Shown piece after piece: positions 45,001-52,553 of a stretch of 64,000 bases of DNA. A program made the translations under genes and the position numbers. Each line of letters opens with the position of its first letter. The stretch's first letter is position 1. Under the pieces are notes generated by a model. It had not been told where the DNA came from. It saw nothing but the letters and a program-made list of their open reading frames with translations, and did no database searches. Origin of the DNA: Kiritimatiellia bacterium (GTDB lineage: Bacteria > Verrucomicrobiota > Kiritimatiellia > UBA8416 > JABMPJ01); contig JASLOA010000004.1 in assembly GCA_030745755.1 (NCBI GenBank), positions 62,001-126,000 on the forward strand. The letters are read 5' to 3'.

Positions 45001-48000
45001 GGTGGGGCGACGACGCGACTGGCGCCAGATTCTACTGGGGCTCCGACGCCGTTGCATACAAGCATTGTGGCGATATCACCGCGAACTGGGGTTCGAAGCC
45101 TGGCGTTGGCGAGTGGCAGCACATCGTCCACGCCTTCCGCGGCGGCGGCAAGGGCAATGGGCCCGGTCCGTATCTTGTGTATGTGAATGGCAAGCTGGTG
45201 CACGAAGGCACGCACCGGTTCGACCTCGCCGAGAACGTGCGGGTGTTCGTGGGTGGTGTTCCGGCTGATGGAAAGGTGACTGGCGGGTTCAAGGGCTCAC
45301 TGGCGCATGTGCGCATCTACAACTACGACATCAGTGAAGACCAGGTTGAAGAGCATTACGCAGAAGAGGCTCCGTACTATGCCAAGCCGTACGGACATAT
45401 TGCGGGCAAGCTCTATGTCGACATGGATGTTCGTCGATTGGCCGATGTGCCGCGGCGTGAGCACAATCCGTTGTATCCCGAGAAGATGCACCGGCCGTGG
45501 CTGAGAAGCTGGGCGAACCACGGTACGTTGTCGGGCCGACTTCACAACGATATCCATTCATACATGTGGGGGCCGTCGCACAGTACGCCGACGCCGAAGA
45601 AGATCGACGGCATAGAGGCACCGGTCTTTGGTGGTAAGGACAGGATGGTTTCGGGGTTCATGCCCGACACCGAGATGCTGTCCGCAGGCGCGCCTGGAAC
45701 GCTTGAGGCGTGGGTTTACTCTGACGCGCAGTCCACCGACGAAGTGGTGCTGGAATGGGGCAAGTTTGCGCTCGATGCACGATTCCTCAAAAAAGGCTGG
45801 CAGCATGTCACGCTCATCTTCGCGCCAGACGACAATGCGAAAAAGGTCCCACGACCCAGGAACTGGCAGCCCACCGGCAGGACCAAGGTCTATGTGAACG
45901 GCAAGAAAGCGGGCGAACTCGATCGTGTCATGTGGCCGCAGAAGCATCAGCGGCTGCATGTGGGGGGGCATTACGATCCTATACGCTGGAACTGGAAACG
46001 CTACTTCAACGGTGCGGTGGCTACGCTGAGGATCCACAAGGGGTGGCTAACGTCTGAGCAGATTGCCGAGAATTTCAAGACGCACGCTTTCAGCAATGCG
46101 CATGATCCGGTCCCCGCCGCCGCCGGCATCGTGGTTGCGGCGCGGAAGCCCGGTTTGAGCTGGACACCGGACGTTGTCGGCGGCGCAGGGAAGGGCACCG
46201 TATACCTGGGCGAGAGCCCGGACAGCATGAAGGCTCTTGGTGAGTTCGCGCCGGGTGAGTGCAAGCCTGCGCTTATGCCCGGCAAGCAGTATTACTGGCG
46301 TGTGGGTGGCAGCGAGATCTGGGCGTTCAAGACACGAGAGGGCCTGCTGGTTGACCTTGATTCGGCTGATTTGTCCGAAGGGGACCTGACCAAGTGGGCG
46401 AACAAGGGTCGCCACGGCGGGACCTTCGTGCCGGGCGCGACGCCTGACACATGGACGCCGGTTTCGAAGACGCATCTCGGTGTTTCGGGCATGCTGTTGG
46501 TGCCGCGCACAAAGATGCAGTCCACATTCGACGCGCCCGCCAATATGACCAATGGCACGTTTACGATCTTCTCGCGTGCAGCGCGGCAGATTCGTCACGG
46601 CGGCGTTCCTCTCCTGAGCTGGGGTCCACGCAATGCCGGCGCGGTGTTCTTGCATACCACAGGCGCTCCGCTGGGTTGGGGCAAAGCCAGGGGGCACGAC
46701 AAATGGGAGCACATGGTGCCTCGCTATCCCCAGGAAGAGGGACGCGCGAAGGAGCTCGCGACGTTATCGGCCATGGCGCGGTTCTGGAAGACGCAGTGCA
46801 TCACATATGACGGCACGACGTTAAGGTACTACTCCGATGGTCGTCTCGTTAACACTGTAGAGAAGGAGTTCAGCCTCCCGTCGGCCGGCAAGATGATGAT
46901 CGGTGGCGATAGGTTCGCTGACGAGCACTATCTCAAGGAGCTGAAGGTATTCTCGAAGGCGTTGTCCGCAAAGGATGTGGCCAAGCTTGCCAAGGGCAAG
47001 AACGTGGCCACCAAGGAGATGCAGGTTTCCATCACGGTTCCTGTTCAGGAGGACGGAAAGAAACTGTACAGCCTGAAGAACAACGGAACTCTCAAGGGCG
47101 AATTTGTTCCGATGGCGCCGAAGTCCAGGGACCACGTTCCTGCCGTCAAGATGCTTGAAGGTGTGAAATGCGCGTACTTCGAAGGCGGCGCGGAACTGCT
47201 GGAGTTGGACAAGCCGATGCCTGAAGCGTTAGCCGGTGCCCGTGCGTTCACGGTTGAGGCGCGCGTCAAGCTGGAGAATGACGGCGCGTTCTTCGCGTTC
47301 GCGCCCGAGGTCGCCAAATATCAGCGTGGCGACAACAGCCTGGGCCGTCATGTCGACTTCTCCAGGAAAGGGATAGGCTCGCGTCAGCACGGGTCGGGCC
47401 GTGCGCCGAACAACAAGTGGGTCCATCTTGCCATGGTCTATGACGGCGGCTACCGGTCGCAATTCCGGATGTATGTTGACGGTGAACTGCAGGAATCTGC
47501 CACGAAAGAGTTTGTCAGCCTGGCGACGGTCGCCGGGTACCCGATGTATGTCGGTTCGAGTTTCAACACATACAGGGGAGTGGTCAGGCCGTTCAGGGGC
47601 GGGGTTGCGGAGATCAAGGCGTACGACTATGTGCGTACCGCGGAGGAGATCAAGGCCGCGGCGAGTGCAGAAGGTCCGATCGAGGCGATGAGTTTTAATA
47701 TTCGTCTCGGGGTGGCGAAGGACGGGGGGAATCACTGGAAGCTTCGGAAGGATTTGGTGTTCGGTGTGTTGCGCGATCACAAGCCGGACGTGGTCGGGAT
47801 GCAGGAGGCTTGGGCATTTCAGGTCGATGAGATTCAGAAGGCTTTGCCCGAGTATGGTCTGATCGGCCGTTCGCGGCAGAAGGAGGCGGATGTTGGGGAG
47901 TGGTGTCCGGTGCTGTATCTGAAGGCGAAATACGAGGTGTTGGAGAGTGGAACGTTTTGGTTGTCGGATACTCCCGAGAAGGAGGGTTCGATGAATTGGG

Positions 48001-48452
48001 GAAACAAGATTCCGCGGATCTGCACTTGGGTGCGGCTGAAGGACAAGAAGAGCGGGCGGAGTTTTTTCGTCTACAACACCCACTTCGATCATCAGAGCCA
48101 GCCGTCACGCGAGAAGAGTGCTGTGCTGTGCGCGAAGCGGATTGCAGAGCGGAAGCAGGCTGGAGAAGCGGCGATTTTTATGGGTGATCTGAATGCAGGC
48201 GAGGAAAACAAAGCGATCACGACGCTAGGTAAATCGCTGGTGGATACCTATGGAAAATTGTTTCCGAAGGGAGAAGAGCGGGGAACGTTCGGCGGATGGG
48301 TCGGTAGGAAGGGCGGCGCGCGAATCGACTATGTCTATGTGACGCCGGGGCAATGGGAGATTGTCAATGCGAAGATTTTACACGATCACTCGACGGATGG
48401 GCGGTATCCGTCGGATCACTATCCGGTGAGTGCGGAGTTGAAGCTGAAATAG
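42030..48452 (+). CDS. Giant LamG putative metallopeptidase fused to an endonuclease/exonuclease/phosphatase domain
   Basis: 2,140 aa from ATG 42030 (strong AAGGAGGG site); ATG 42069 (AGGAG upstream) gives a more usual signal peptide beginning MFMRVCRKIGAVGV. Modules: LamG-like about 200-310; FN3-like segments to about 690; metallopeptidase-like core with HETGH at 803-807; LamG-like domains at about 950-1115, 1200-1350, 1440-1660 and 1690-1880; and a C-terminal EEP domain about 1884-2140 (MSFNIRLG, KPDVVGMQEAW, NTHFDHQSQPSRE, IFMGDLNAG, YPSDHYPVSAEL), with the family's catalytic Asn, Glu, Asp and His all present. It is paralogous to 9802, which lacks the EEP part. EEP domains cleave phosphodiesters or phosphate esters; the target here is unknown. 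Exported by its signal peptide. Confidence 0.8.
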   Translation: MVYFEYNSKIGVSMFMRVCRKIGAVGVTLYLTAILLSVSTAHGAASALKGKKVKVEIEPPVERKWQHWGNKMGVDYYGTFDHVTANRTYIKDPWGELMEIPLFYCSPPDLSYMLNRMAEFPESVTDYRIEDGDKHKLIDLKVDELPLGEVAYWKNHGELGGGFKSLHVPPVVEMIKGRKAVKFDVSDITHIKIKYQALSSDFTVSDRLGKNKPFTMSAWIYDPDMPAVEYEGTVMSWHSMGGDHGTRLSFSGYNCDIGGMSSTSRGKKGEGKGALGLHASSEWQHVTYVYTGGLDGEFSVYVNGRLVSEHRYDNITHRRPLRIEEIGVSNAVVRADLYAKSGKASVGLYYDVVDHHHWFQQRHWSWQKELKQVWAPEGEVRFDLTDLKPGTKYYYRLQSIDMDGGWWGYQYNPMRRWCYGPGVFVTATEDGKPGYNVPEDTRKHFFIGANWGSQWYYGYSGPSGFLDAHVGDMKVYDYAMNKLEVRMNADLPHAFDPVPADDAGLLSMSTDFSWKQGSTGVATYKVYRSKDREAVENGTAESVVTAKTELGSVDMERGTRYFWRVAQLDAKGEVISRGDVWTYRTLIGEARDPNPEDGATINPIHQWSWTPPHNPGTNMVHVYIAESPEALAMMEKPTAALKPYQGKWLMSQYTPGPDLLHHGVTYYWRVDTVHDDGHIAPSEVWHCTVRDYVTPEPDSIIPEPLPDNFAHAALGAKMMESSMGFPGLISPGADNDSLLEVALGTRRFLEKSKVARDIAYYWNCGHVLGSYEGSGFAKGFMTGSYGGFYMKNGKEVLQTLLFHETGHQIHGVFNSTDPAFEMSNRQVWLDHADDNASLGGYDANNEYEQMAVHSQGFMHAPRRYAMYHNNRSQYLALHPHMPGDLCLELDSDYGLETDGDGVLLAWKNKGGLLDWIDDAWRNMEGTVGKCAAIGKPKVETVRGVPAVTFSGNEALEWEFRSQYGLHENHDFSVEFWALKTEAGAPGQVLAGWGDDATGARFYWGSDAVAYKHCGDITANWGSKPGVGEWQHIVHAFRGGGKGNGPGPYLVYVNGKLVHEGTHRFDLAENVRVFVGGVPADGKVTGGFKGSLAHVRIYNYDISEDQVEEHYAEEAPYYAKPYGHIAGKLYVDMDVRRLADVPRREHNPLYPEKMHRPWLRSWANHGTLSGRLHNDIHSYMWGPSHSTPTPKKIDGIEAPVFGGKDRMVSGFMPDTEMLSAGAPGTLEAWVYSDAQSTDEVVLEWGKFALDARFLKKGWQHVTLIFAPDDNAKKVPRPRNWQPTGRTKVYVNGKKAGELDRVMWPQKHQRLHVGGHYDPIRWNWKRYFNGAVATLRIHKGWLTSEQIAENFKTHAFSNAHDPVPAAAGIVVAARKPGLSWTPDVVGGAGKGTVYLGESPDSMKALGEFAPGECKPALMPGKQYYWRVGGSEIWAFKTREGLLVDLDSADLSEGDLTKWANKGRHGGTFVPGATPDTWTPVSKTHLGVSGMLLVPRTKMQSTFDAPANMTNGTFTIFSRAARQIRHGGVPLLSWGPRNAGAVFLHTTGAPLGWGKARGHDKWEHMVPRYPQEEGRAKELATLSAMARFWKTQCITYDGTTLRYYSDGRLVNTVEKEFSLPSAGKMMIGGDRFADEHYLKELKVFSKALSAKDVAKLAKGKNVATKEMQVSITVPVQEDGKKLYSLKNNGTLKGEFVPMAPKSRDHVPAVKMLEGVKCAYFEGGAELLELDKPMPEALAGARAFTVEARVKLENDGAFFAFAPEVAKYQRGDNSLGRHVDFSRKGIGSRQHGSGRAPNNKWVHLAMVYDGGYRSQFRMYVDGELQESATKEFVSLATVAGYPMYVGSSFNTYRGVVRPFRGGVAEIKAYDYVRTAEEIKAAASAEGPIEAMSFNIRLGVAKDGGNHWKLRKDLVFGVLRDHKPDVVGMQEAWAFQVDEIQKALPEYGLIGRSRQKEADVGEWCPVLYLKAKYEVLESGTFWLSDTPEKEGSMNWGNKIPRICTWVRLKDKKSGRSFFVYNTHFDHQSQPSREKSAVLCAKRIAERKQAGEAAIFMGDLNAGEENKAITTLGKSLVDTYGKLFPKGEERGTFGGWVGRKGGARIDYVYVTPGQWEIVNAKILHDHSTDGRYPSDHYPVSAELKLK

Positions 48453-48547
48453 GTTTGAAATACACGAATGCCCTTGCGATGAACGATTCACTTGGGAATA
48501 GCGTTTTCGTGCGCCGTCTCCGGGGCGCTCTATTTTTGTCCCACAAT

Positions 48548-48567
48548 CTCGGGGTTAAAACCCCGAG
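48548..48567. terminator. Short hairpin after the LamG/EEP gene (possible terminator)
   Basis: A perfect 7-bp stem (CTCGGGG with CCCCGAG) closes a TTAAAA loop, 96 bases after the stop of the LamG/EEP gene. No T-run follows, so factor-independent termination is doubtful; it could equally be a small dispersed repeat. Confidence 0.35.
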
Positions 48568-48586
48568 CTATGAATCGTTGTCCCCT

Positions 48587-48742
48587 TACGGGCGCTGCGG
48601 GTCGGAGCTAAAGACCCGGTTCGAAGATGGTGATCTGCCGGGCATAGCGGAGCTGGTCGGGCCGTTCAGGGGCGGGGTTGCGGAGATCAAGGCCTACGGC
48701 TATGTGCGTACAGCCGAAGAGATTGAGGCGGCGGCGCAGTAG
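48587..48742 (+). pseudogene. Mosaic remnant joining pieces of the 3233 and 42030 genes
   Basis: One open frame runs to TAG 48742 without a start of its own. Codons at 48587-48660 read YGRCGSELKTRFEDGDLPGI then AELVG, matching the duplicated-domain protein at about 3824-3894. From 48661 they read PFRGGVAEIKAYGYVRTAEE then IEAAAQ, matching the last LamG of the 42030 gene (about 47587-47667). The join falls at a shared GGNC-like few bases. It is a recombination scar, not a functional gene, unless it is read as part of a larger product. Confidence 0.75.
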
Positions 48743-48784
48743 AAGAGCGCCGAAATGGACAAGGGAAGAGCCTAAGAGATATGC

Positions 48785-48866
48785 GTGTAGGAGTACGTGT
48801 ACGAGTACGGGAAGAAGAGAGCAAGGATTGCCAGATCCCCCCTTACTCGTACACGTACTCGTACAC
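48785..48866. repeat. Long inverted repeat with 26-nt arms
   Basis: Arms at 48785-48810 and 48841-48866 pair at 24 of 26 positions around a 30-nt spacer. Each arm is built from GAGTACGTGTACGAGTACG, itself partly palindromic. The RNA would form a long stem about 150 bases upstream of the GH127 start. The layout (26-28-nt arms, 30-nt spacer) parallels the unrelated-sequence repeat at 3108-3193. Confidence 0.75.
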
Positions 48867-49015
48867 TCGAATCTCTCCATTTCCGAGTGGGGCTCAGAGG
48901 GAACAAAATGGGGGCGAACGGTCTATGTGCCGTAACCCCTTGATAAACAGCGGGTACAGGACTCAAGAGTGTAGAGGCTCTTGACATAACCGATTTAAAG
49001 AAGAAGGGGACAGAA

Positions 49016-51370
49016 ATGCGTCAAATGATGCTGCTGTTGGCTGGCCTTGTGGTTTGTGCGGGTGTGCATGCCGCTGATACGGCTGTTGAGCTTGTGGCGC
49101 AGTCGTTTCCTTTGGAGCGTGTGCGTTTGCTGGACGGTCCGTTCAAGAAGGCGATGGAGAAGAACCAGGAGGTCCTACTGAAGTTCGATGTCGATCGTAT
49201 GCTCTGGCCGTACCATGAGCATGCTGGCATGCCTACGAAGGGAGAGCGATACGGTGGCTGGGCCAAAAAGGACTGCGTCGGCCAGATATCAGGGCATTAC
49301 CTGTCTGCACTCTCGCTGATGTATGCCGCCAGCGGCAAAGAGGAATTCAAGAAACGTGCTGACTACATGGTCAGTGAGCTGGCCAGGATCCAGAAGAAAC
49401 ATGGAAATGGCTATACCGGGCCGGTTAGACCCGAGGTGTGGGATAACACGTTTGACGGATCGATCGAAGTCCACAAGTGGGGATTGGGGACGGGCTACGT
49501 GCCATGGTATGTCATGCACAAGACCTTTGCGGGACTGATCGACGCCTACCAGCTCACGGGCAACAAGCAGGCCTTGAGCGTGGTGTGCGCGCTCACCGAC
49601 TGGGCAAAGAAGGGCACGGACACGCTTACAGAGGAGCAATTCCAGAAGTCGTTGCAGTGCGAGCATGGCGGCATGGCAGAGACCATTGCCAACCTTTACG
49701 TCGTCACGGGCAACCAGGACTACCTGGCCTTGGCGAAGCGGTTTGAACACGCGCAGATTACTGAACCGCTGGCGGCGCAGCGCGACGAACTGACGGGCAA
49801 ACACGTCAATACGCAGTTGCCCAAGATACTCGGCAGTGCGCGGATCTATGAATCCACCAGCGACGAGCGGCATTCAACGATTGCCAAGTACTTCTGGGAC
49901 AGGGTCATCAACGAAAGGTCATTTGCGAACGGTGGATTGGAATTGCGTGAGCACTTTTTTGCGGCAGGTGAGGAGTCCAGGCATCTGGCCTGGAACACCT
50001 GCGAGACCTGCTGCGTCTACAACATGCTCAAACTCTCCGGGCATCTGTTCAGATGGACGTCCGATGTGCGCTACATGGACTACTACGAGCGCGGCCTCTA
50101 CAACCAGATCCTCGGTTCCCAGGACCCGGAGAGCGGCGGGTTCACCTACTTCTATTCGCTCAAGCCGGGCCATTTCAAGATCTACAGTACCCCGTTCGAT
50201 TCCATGTGGTGCTGTGTCGGGACCGGCATGGAGAACCATTCACAATACGGCAACACGATCTACGCTCACAAAGAGAGCACACTGTGGGTCAACCTGTTTA
50301 TCCCTTCGACCTTGGACTGGAAAGAACAGGGCGTCCAGATTCGGCAGGAGACGACGTTTCCGGATGCTGACACCATCAACCTCTCGATTTCGACCAAGCG
50401 GAAGAAGACATTCGACCTCAAGATTCGTGTGCCCTATTGGGCGACGAAGGGGGCATCGGTTTGGGTCAATGGCAAGCAGGAGACGGTTGAAGCGAAGCCG
50501 GAAAGCTACCTGACGCTGTCCCGTGAATGGACAGATGGCGACACCGTGAAGGTGCAGCTGCCGATGAGTCTGCATCTGCATCGTGCGCGGGACAATCAGG
50601 ACATGGTTGTGATCATGTACGGACCGTTGACCTTGGCGGGAGAGCTGGGCAAGGAAGGCGTGCCGGCCACGTTCGTGCAGGGCAGCCAGGCGGCGCATTC
50701 GCGCGACATGGATCCTCCTGTTCCCGTGTTGCTGATTGGCGACAAGGATCCGGGGACCTGCATCAAGCGTGTGGCGGGTGATGTCCTGCGGTTCAAGACC
50801 GTTGGCATCGGAAGTCCCCGTGATGTGACATTGATCCCGCTGCACGCGATGCATCATCAGCGCTATACCGTCTACTGGGATACCAAGAAGGGCGCCGCGG
50901 GGGTTGCGCTCGAGCCGGCGGCAAACGTCAAAGCAGAAGATCTCGCACCCGGCCTTGACTACAAGGTTTATGAGGGGGCATGGCGCGAGTTGCCTGATTT
51001 CAGCACCCTCGAGGTGAAGCAGAGCGGCACGACTGAGGACATCGATGTTTCAAAGCGGACGCGGCGTGACAATTTCGGGATCGTTTTCTCCGGCTACCTG
51101 AAGATCGAGAACGACAGTGAGTGCTATCTTGCCGCGACCTCGGACGACGGCAGTGCAATATCGTTGGCCGGAGAGCAGGTTGTCCTCAACGACGGGATAC
51201 ATGCGATGATGAGTGTGGCCAGCGGGCCACTGGCGCTCAAGGCGGGGTTCTATCCGTTGGAGGTCAAGTTCTTCGAGGCCGGTGGTGGTGAGGGACTCGA
51301 CGTGACGATCTATGACGGCAAAGGCGGATGGAAGCGTGTTCCTCGGACCATGCTGTTTCGCAAGAAGTAG
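49016..51370 (+). CDS. GH127-family beta-L-arabinofuranosidase with PA14-like tail
   Basis: A 784-aa exported enzyme; signal peptide MRQMMLLLAGLVVCAGVHA, AAGGGG before the ATG. The (alpha/alpha)6 barrel region carries family signatures: LDGPFKKAMEKNQEVLL, WYVMHKTFAGLIDAY, CETCCVYNMLKLS and MWCCVGTGMENHSQYG. By analogy with characterised HypBA1, Glu330, Cys332, Cys399 and Cys400 would bind zinc and Cys399 would be the nucleophile. After the C-terminal beta domains comes a PA14-like module from about residue 645 (FSGYLKIENDSECYLAATSD). GH127 (DUF1680) members release beta-L-arabinofuranose, though relatives act on other sugars. It stands alone between remnant-rich intergenic regions. Confidence 0.88.
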   Translation: MRQMMLLLAGLVVCAGVHAADTAVELVAQSFPLERVRLLDGPFKKAMEKNQEVLLKFDVDRMLWPYHEHAGMPTKGERYGGWAKKDCVGQISGHYLSALSLMYAASGKEEFKKRADYMVSELARIQKKHGNGYTGPVRPEVWDNTFDGSIEVHKWGLGTGYVPWYVMHKTFAGLIDAYQLTGNKQALSVVCALTDWAKKGTDTLTEEQFQKSLQCEHGGMAETIANLYVVTGNQDYLALAKRFEHAQITEPLAAQRDELTGKHVNTQLPKILGSARIYESTSDERHSTIAKYFWDRVINERSFANGGLELREHFFAAGEESRHLAWNTCETCCVYNMLKLSGHLFRWTSDVRYMDYYERGLYNQILGSQDPESGGFTYFYSLKPGHFKIYSTPFDSMWCCVGTGMENHSQYGNTIYAHKESTLWVNLFIPSTLDWKEQGVQIRQETTFPDADTINLSISTKRKKTFDLKIRVPYWATKGASVWVNGKQETVEAKPESYLTLSREWTDGDTVKVQLPMSLHLHRARDNQDMVVIMYGPLTLAGELGKEGVPATFVQGSQAAHSRDMDPPVPVLLIGDKDPGTCIKRVAGDVLRFKTVGIGSPRDVTLIPLHAMHHQRYTVYWDTKKGAAGVALEPAANVKAEDLAPGLDYKVYEGAWRELPDFSTLEVKQSGTTEDIDVSKRTRRDNFGIVFSGYLKIENDSECYLAATSDDGSAISLAGEQVVLNDGIHAMMSVASGPLALKAGFYPLEVKFFEAGGGEGLDVTIYDGKGGWKRVPRTMLFRKK

Positions 51371-51409
51371 GTAGTGAGCAAGGGGCGTGAAAGAGGGGGA
51401 TCGGTGAAC

Positions 51410-51460
51410 AAGGCGTACGACTATGTGCGTACAGCCGACGAGATCAAGGCGGCGAAGTAG
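51410..51460 (+). pseudogene. Remnant of a LamG-domain C-terminus
   Basis: These 17 codons read KAYDYVRTADEIKAAK then TAG, nearly the same as the end of the last LamG of the 42030 gene (KAYDYVRTAEEIKAAA, up to 47667) and as the tail of the mosaic at 48742. There is no start; upstream DNA (AGGGGGATCGGT) instead resembles the left edge of the 3108 repeat. It is a fragment, not a gene. Confidence 0.7.
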
Positions 51461-51602
51461 AAGTCTGCCGATGGAGCGCGCCGGGCTCCGCCGCGAGAAG
51501 ACGCCGTCGAGGCCGACGGCGCTCCAAGGGGATGCGGTTTGGAGCGCGGCGGGCCTCCGCCGCGAGAAGTCGTCGTCAACCGAAATGGACAGGAGAACGA
51601 TC
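51461..51602. repeat. GC-rich intergenic repeat copies
   Basis: The gap before the chimeric protease gene contains two similar stretches, TGGAGCGCGCCGGGCTCCGC (from 51485) and TGGAGCGCGGCGGGCCTCCG (from 51550), the latter extended, each followed by CCGCGAGAAG. It also contains GTCGTCAACCG, recalling the 3108-type repeat arm. These read as short dispersed intergenic repeats. The ribosome site GGAGAA for the next gene is at the right end. Confidence 0.5.
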
Positions 51603-52436
51603 ATGAAGAGGCATAGCATATGCAGCATGCTGACAGCGGGGTTGATGGCGGGGACGTGTTTCGGGCTCGAAAAGGAGACCTCACTGGTCACAGGCAAGCA
51701 CATCGGGAACCTGGCGGTTGCGGGTAAAGCAAAAGCTCAGAACTACAAACCATCGACTATTGCTGAAATCCCTGAAAAGAAGAAACTTAAGAACATAAAG
51801 AGTCATTTTGCGCATTTATGGAAGGCTGATAAAACTACTTCCAAGGTGGCGATTAAGTCAGGTCCAATGCGCAATGTTGAATTGGAATGGAACGAACTGG
51901 GGACTCAGTGGATCGTTGAATCTGGAGAATACGAAATTAAATTGAGCATCGAAAATGGTGCGGATATGTCAATAGAAGACTTCATGAATGTTATAAGATG
52001 TATGCCTAAGCCAGCACTCTGGGGACTTTCAGAAGGCAAACATCATGGCGTTCAAATTCGTGACAAACTAGGTGGCGGATCAGCGGGTTGTGCTGGTGCT
52101 GGTGGTGTGTTTCTAGCCCAAGGAAGATGGCAATCTTTAGCAGCATATCTCCTTCATGAAGCTAGCCATATATTGTTTATTGTTGCGGATAAACTTACCA
52201 ACACGAAACTTATGGATCAATGGGTTGAGGCGATGGCAGCTGATGACATCTCCGTCTCAGTGTATGCAGATGGAAGATGGGATGAAGATGTTGCTGATTT
52301 TGGAAGAGTCTATTTCATTAGTCTAATGGCAGGTTCAAAAAAGCATTATGGAGATCGAACTGCCCTGGAAGAACTCGAGAGATTATCCCCTCAGCGTTTT
52401 GCTGCGTTTAAAGCCATTATTCAGGAACCGAAGTAG
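51603..52436 (+). CDS. Exported HExxH protein with a borrowed signal peptide (chimera)
   Basis: ATG 51603 (AGGAGAACGATC upstream) gives 277 aa. The first 43 or so residues (signal peptide plus KETSLVTGK.IGNLAVAGK) and their DNA, including the ribosome site, are nearly identical to the start of the 52554 gene. From about 51735 on the sequence is unrelated and visibly AT-richer in codon choice than everything around it. The body has a HEASH motif at 185-189 (AYLLHEASHILFIVADKL) and a later WVEAMAADDISV segment that could supply a third ligand, suggesting a small metallopeptidase; I do not recognise the family. The body looks recently acquired and captured behind a resident signal sequence. Confidence 0.75.
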   Translation: MKRHSICSMLTAGLMAGTCFGLEKETSLVTGKHIGNLAVAGKAKAQNYKPSTIAEIPEKKKLKNIKSHFAHLWKADKTTSKVAIKSGPMRNVELEWNELGTQWIVESGEYEIKLSIENGADMSIEDFMNVIRCMPKPALWGLSEGKHHGVQIRDKLGGGSAGCAGAGGVFLAQGRWQSLAAYLLHEASHILFIVADKLTNTKLMDQWVEAMAADDISVSVYADGRWDEDVADFGRVYFISLMAGSKKHYGDRTALEELERLSPQRFAAFKAIIQEPK

Positions 52437-52553
52437 TTTACGACAAAGTTCACGATGTAGTAACACCTGATTTGTCCTCACCGAGCGTCCGTGAACCATT
52501 CAAAGTAGCGAAAATCCAGGCAGTGGGCCTGAAAAGGAATATGGAGAACGATC

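Larger units (their letters stand above)
48453..49015. other. Intergenic region with gene fragments and hairpins
   Basis: This 563-base stretch has no intact gene. It holds a short hairpin (48548-48567, arms CTCGGGG/CCCCGAG around TTAAAA), a mosaic gene remnant (48587-48742) and a long inverted repeat (48785-48866). Short ORFs across it on either strand read through these repeats and look accidental. The ribosome site of the GH127 gene (AAGGGG) lies at its right end. Confidence 0.7.

Noticed and set aside
48781..48870. Possible CRISPR-like array from the repeated GAGTACGTGTACGAGTACG motif
   Set aside because: There are only two copies, inverted relative to each other, with no spacers and no cas genes nearby; it is a single inverted repeat.
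51423..51602. N-terminal extension of the chimeric protease reading frame
   Set aside because: The upstream frame reads through the LamG remnant and GC-rich repeats; the ribosome site and signal peptide both place the start at 51603.
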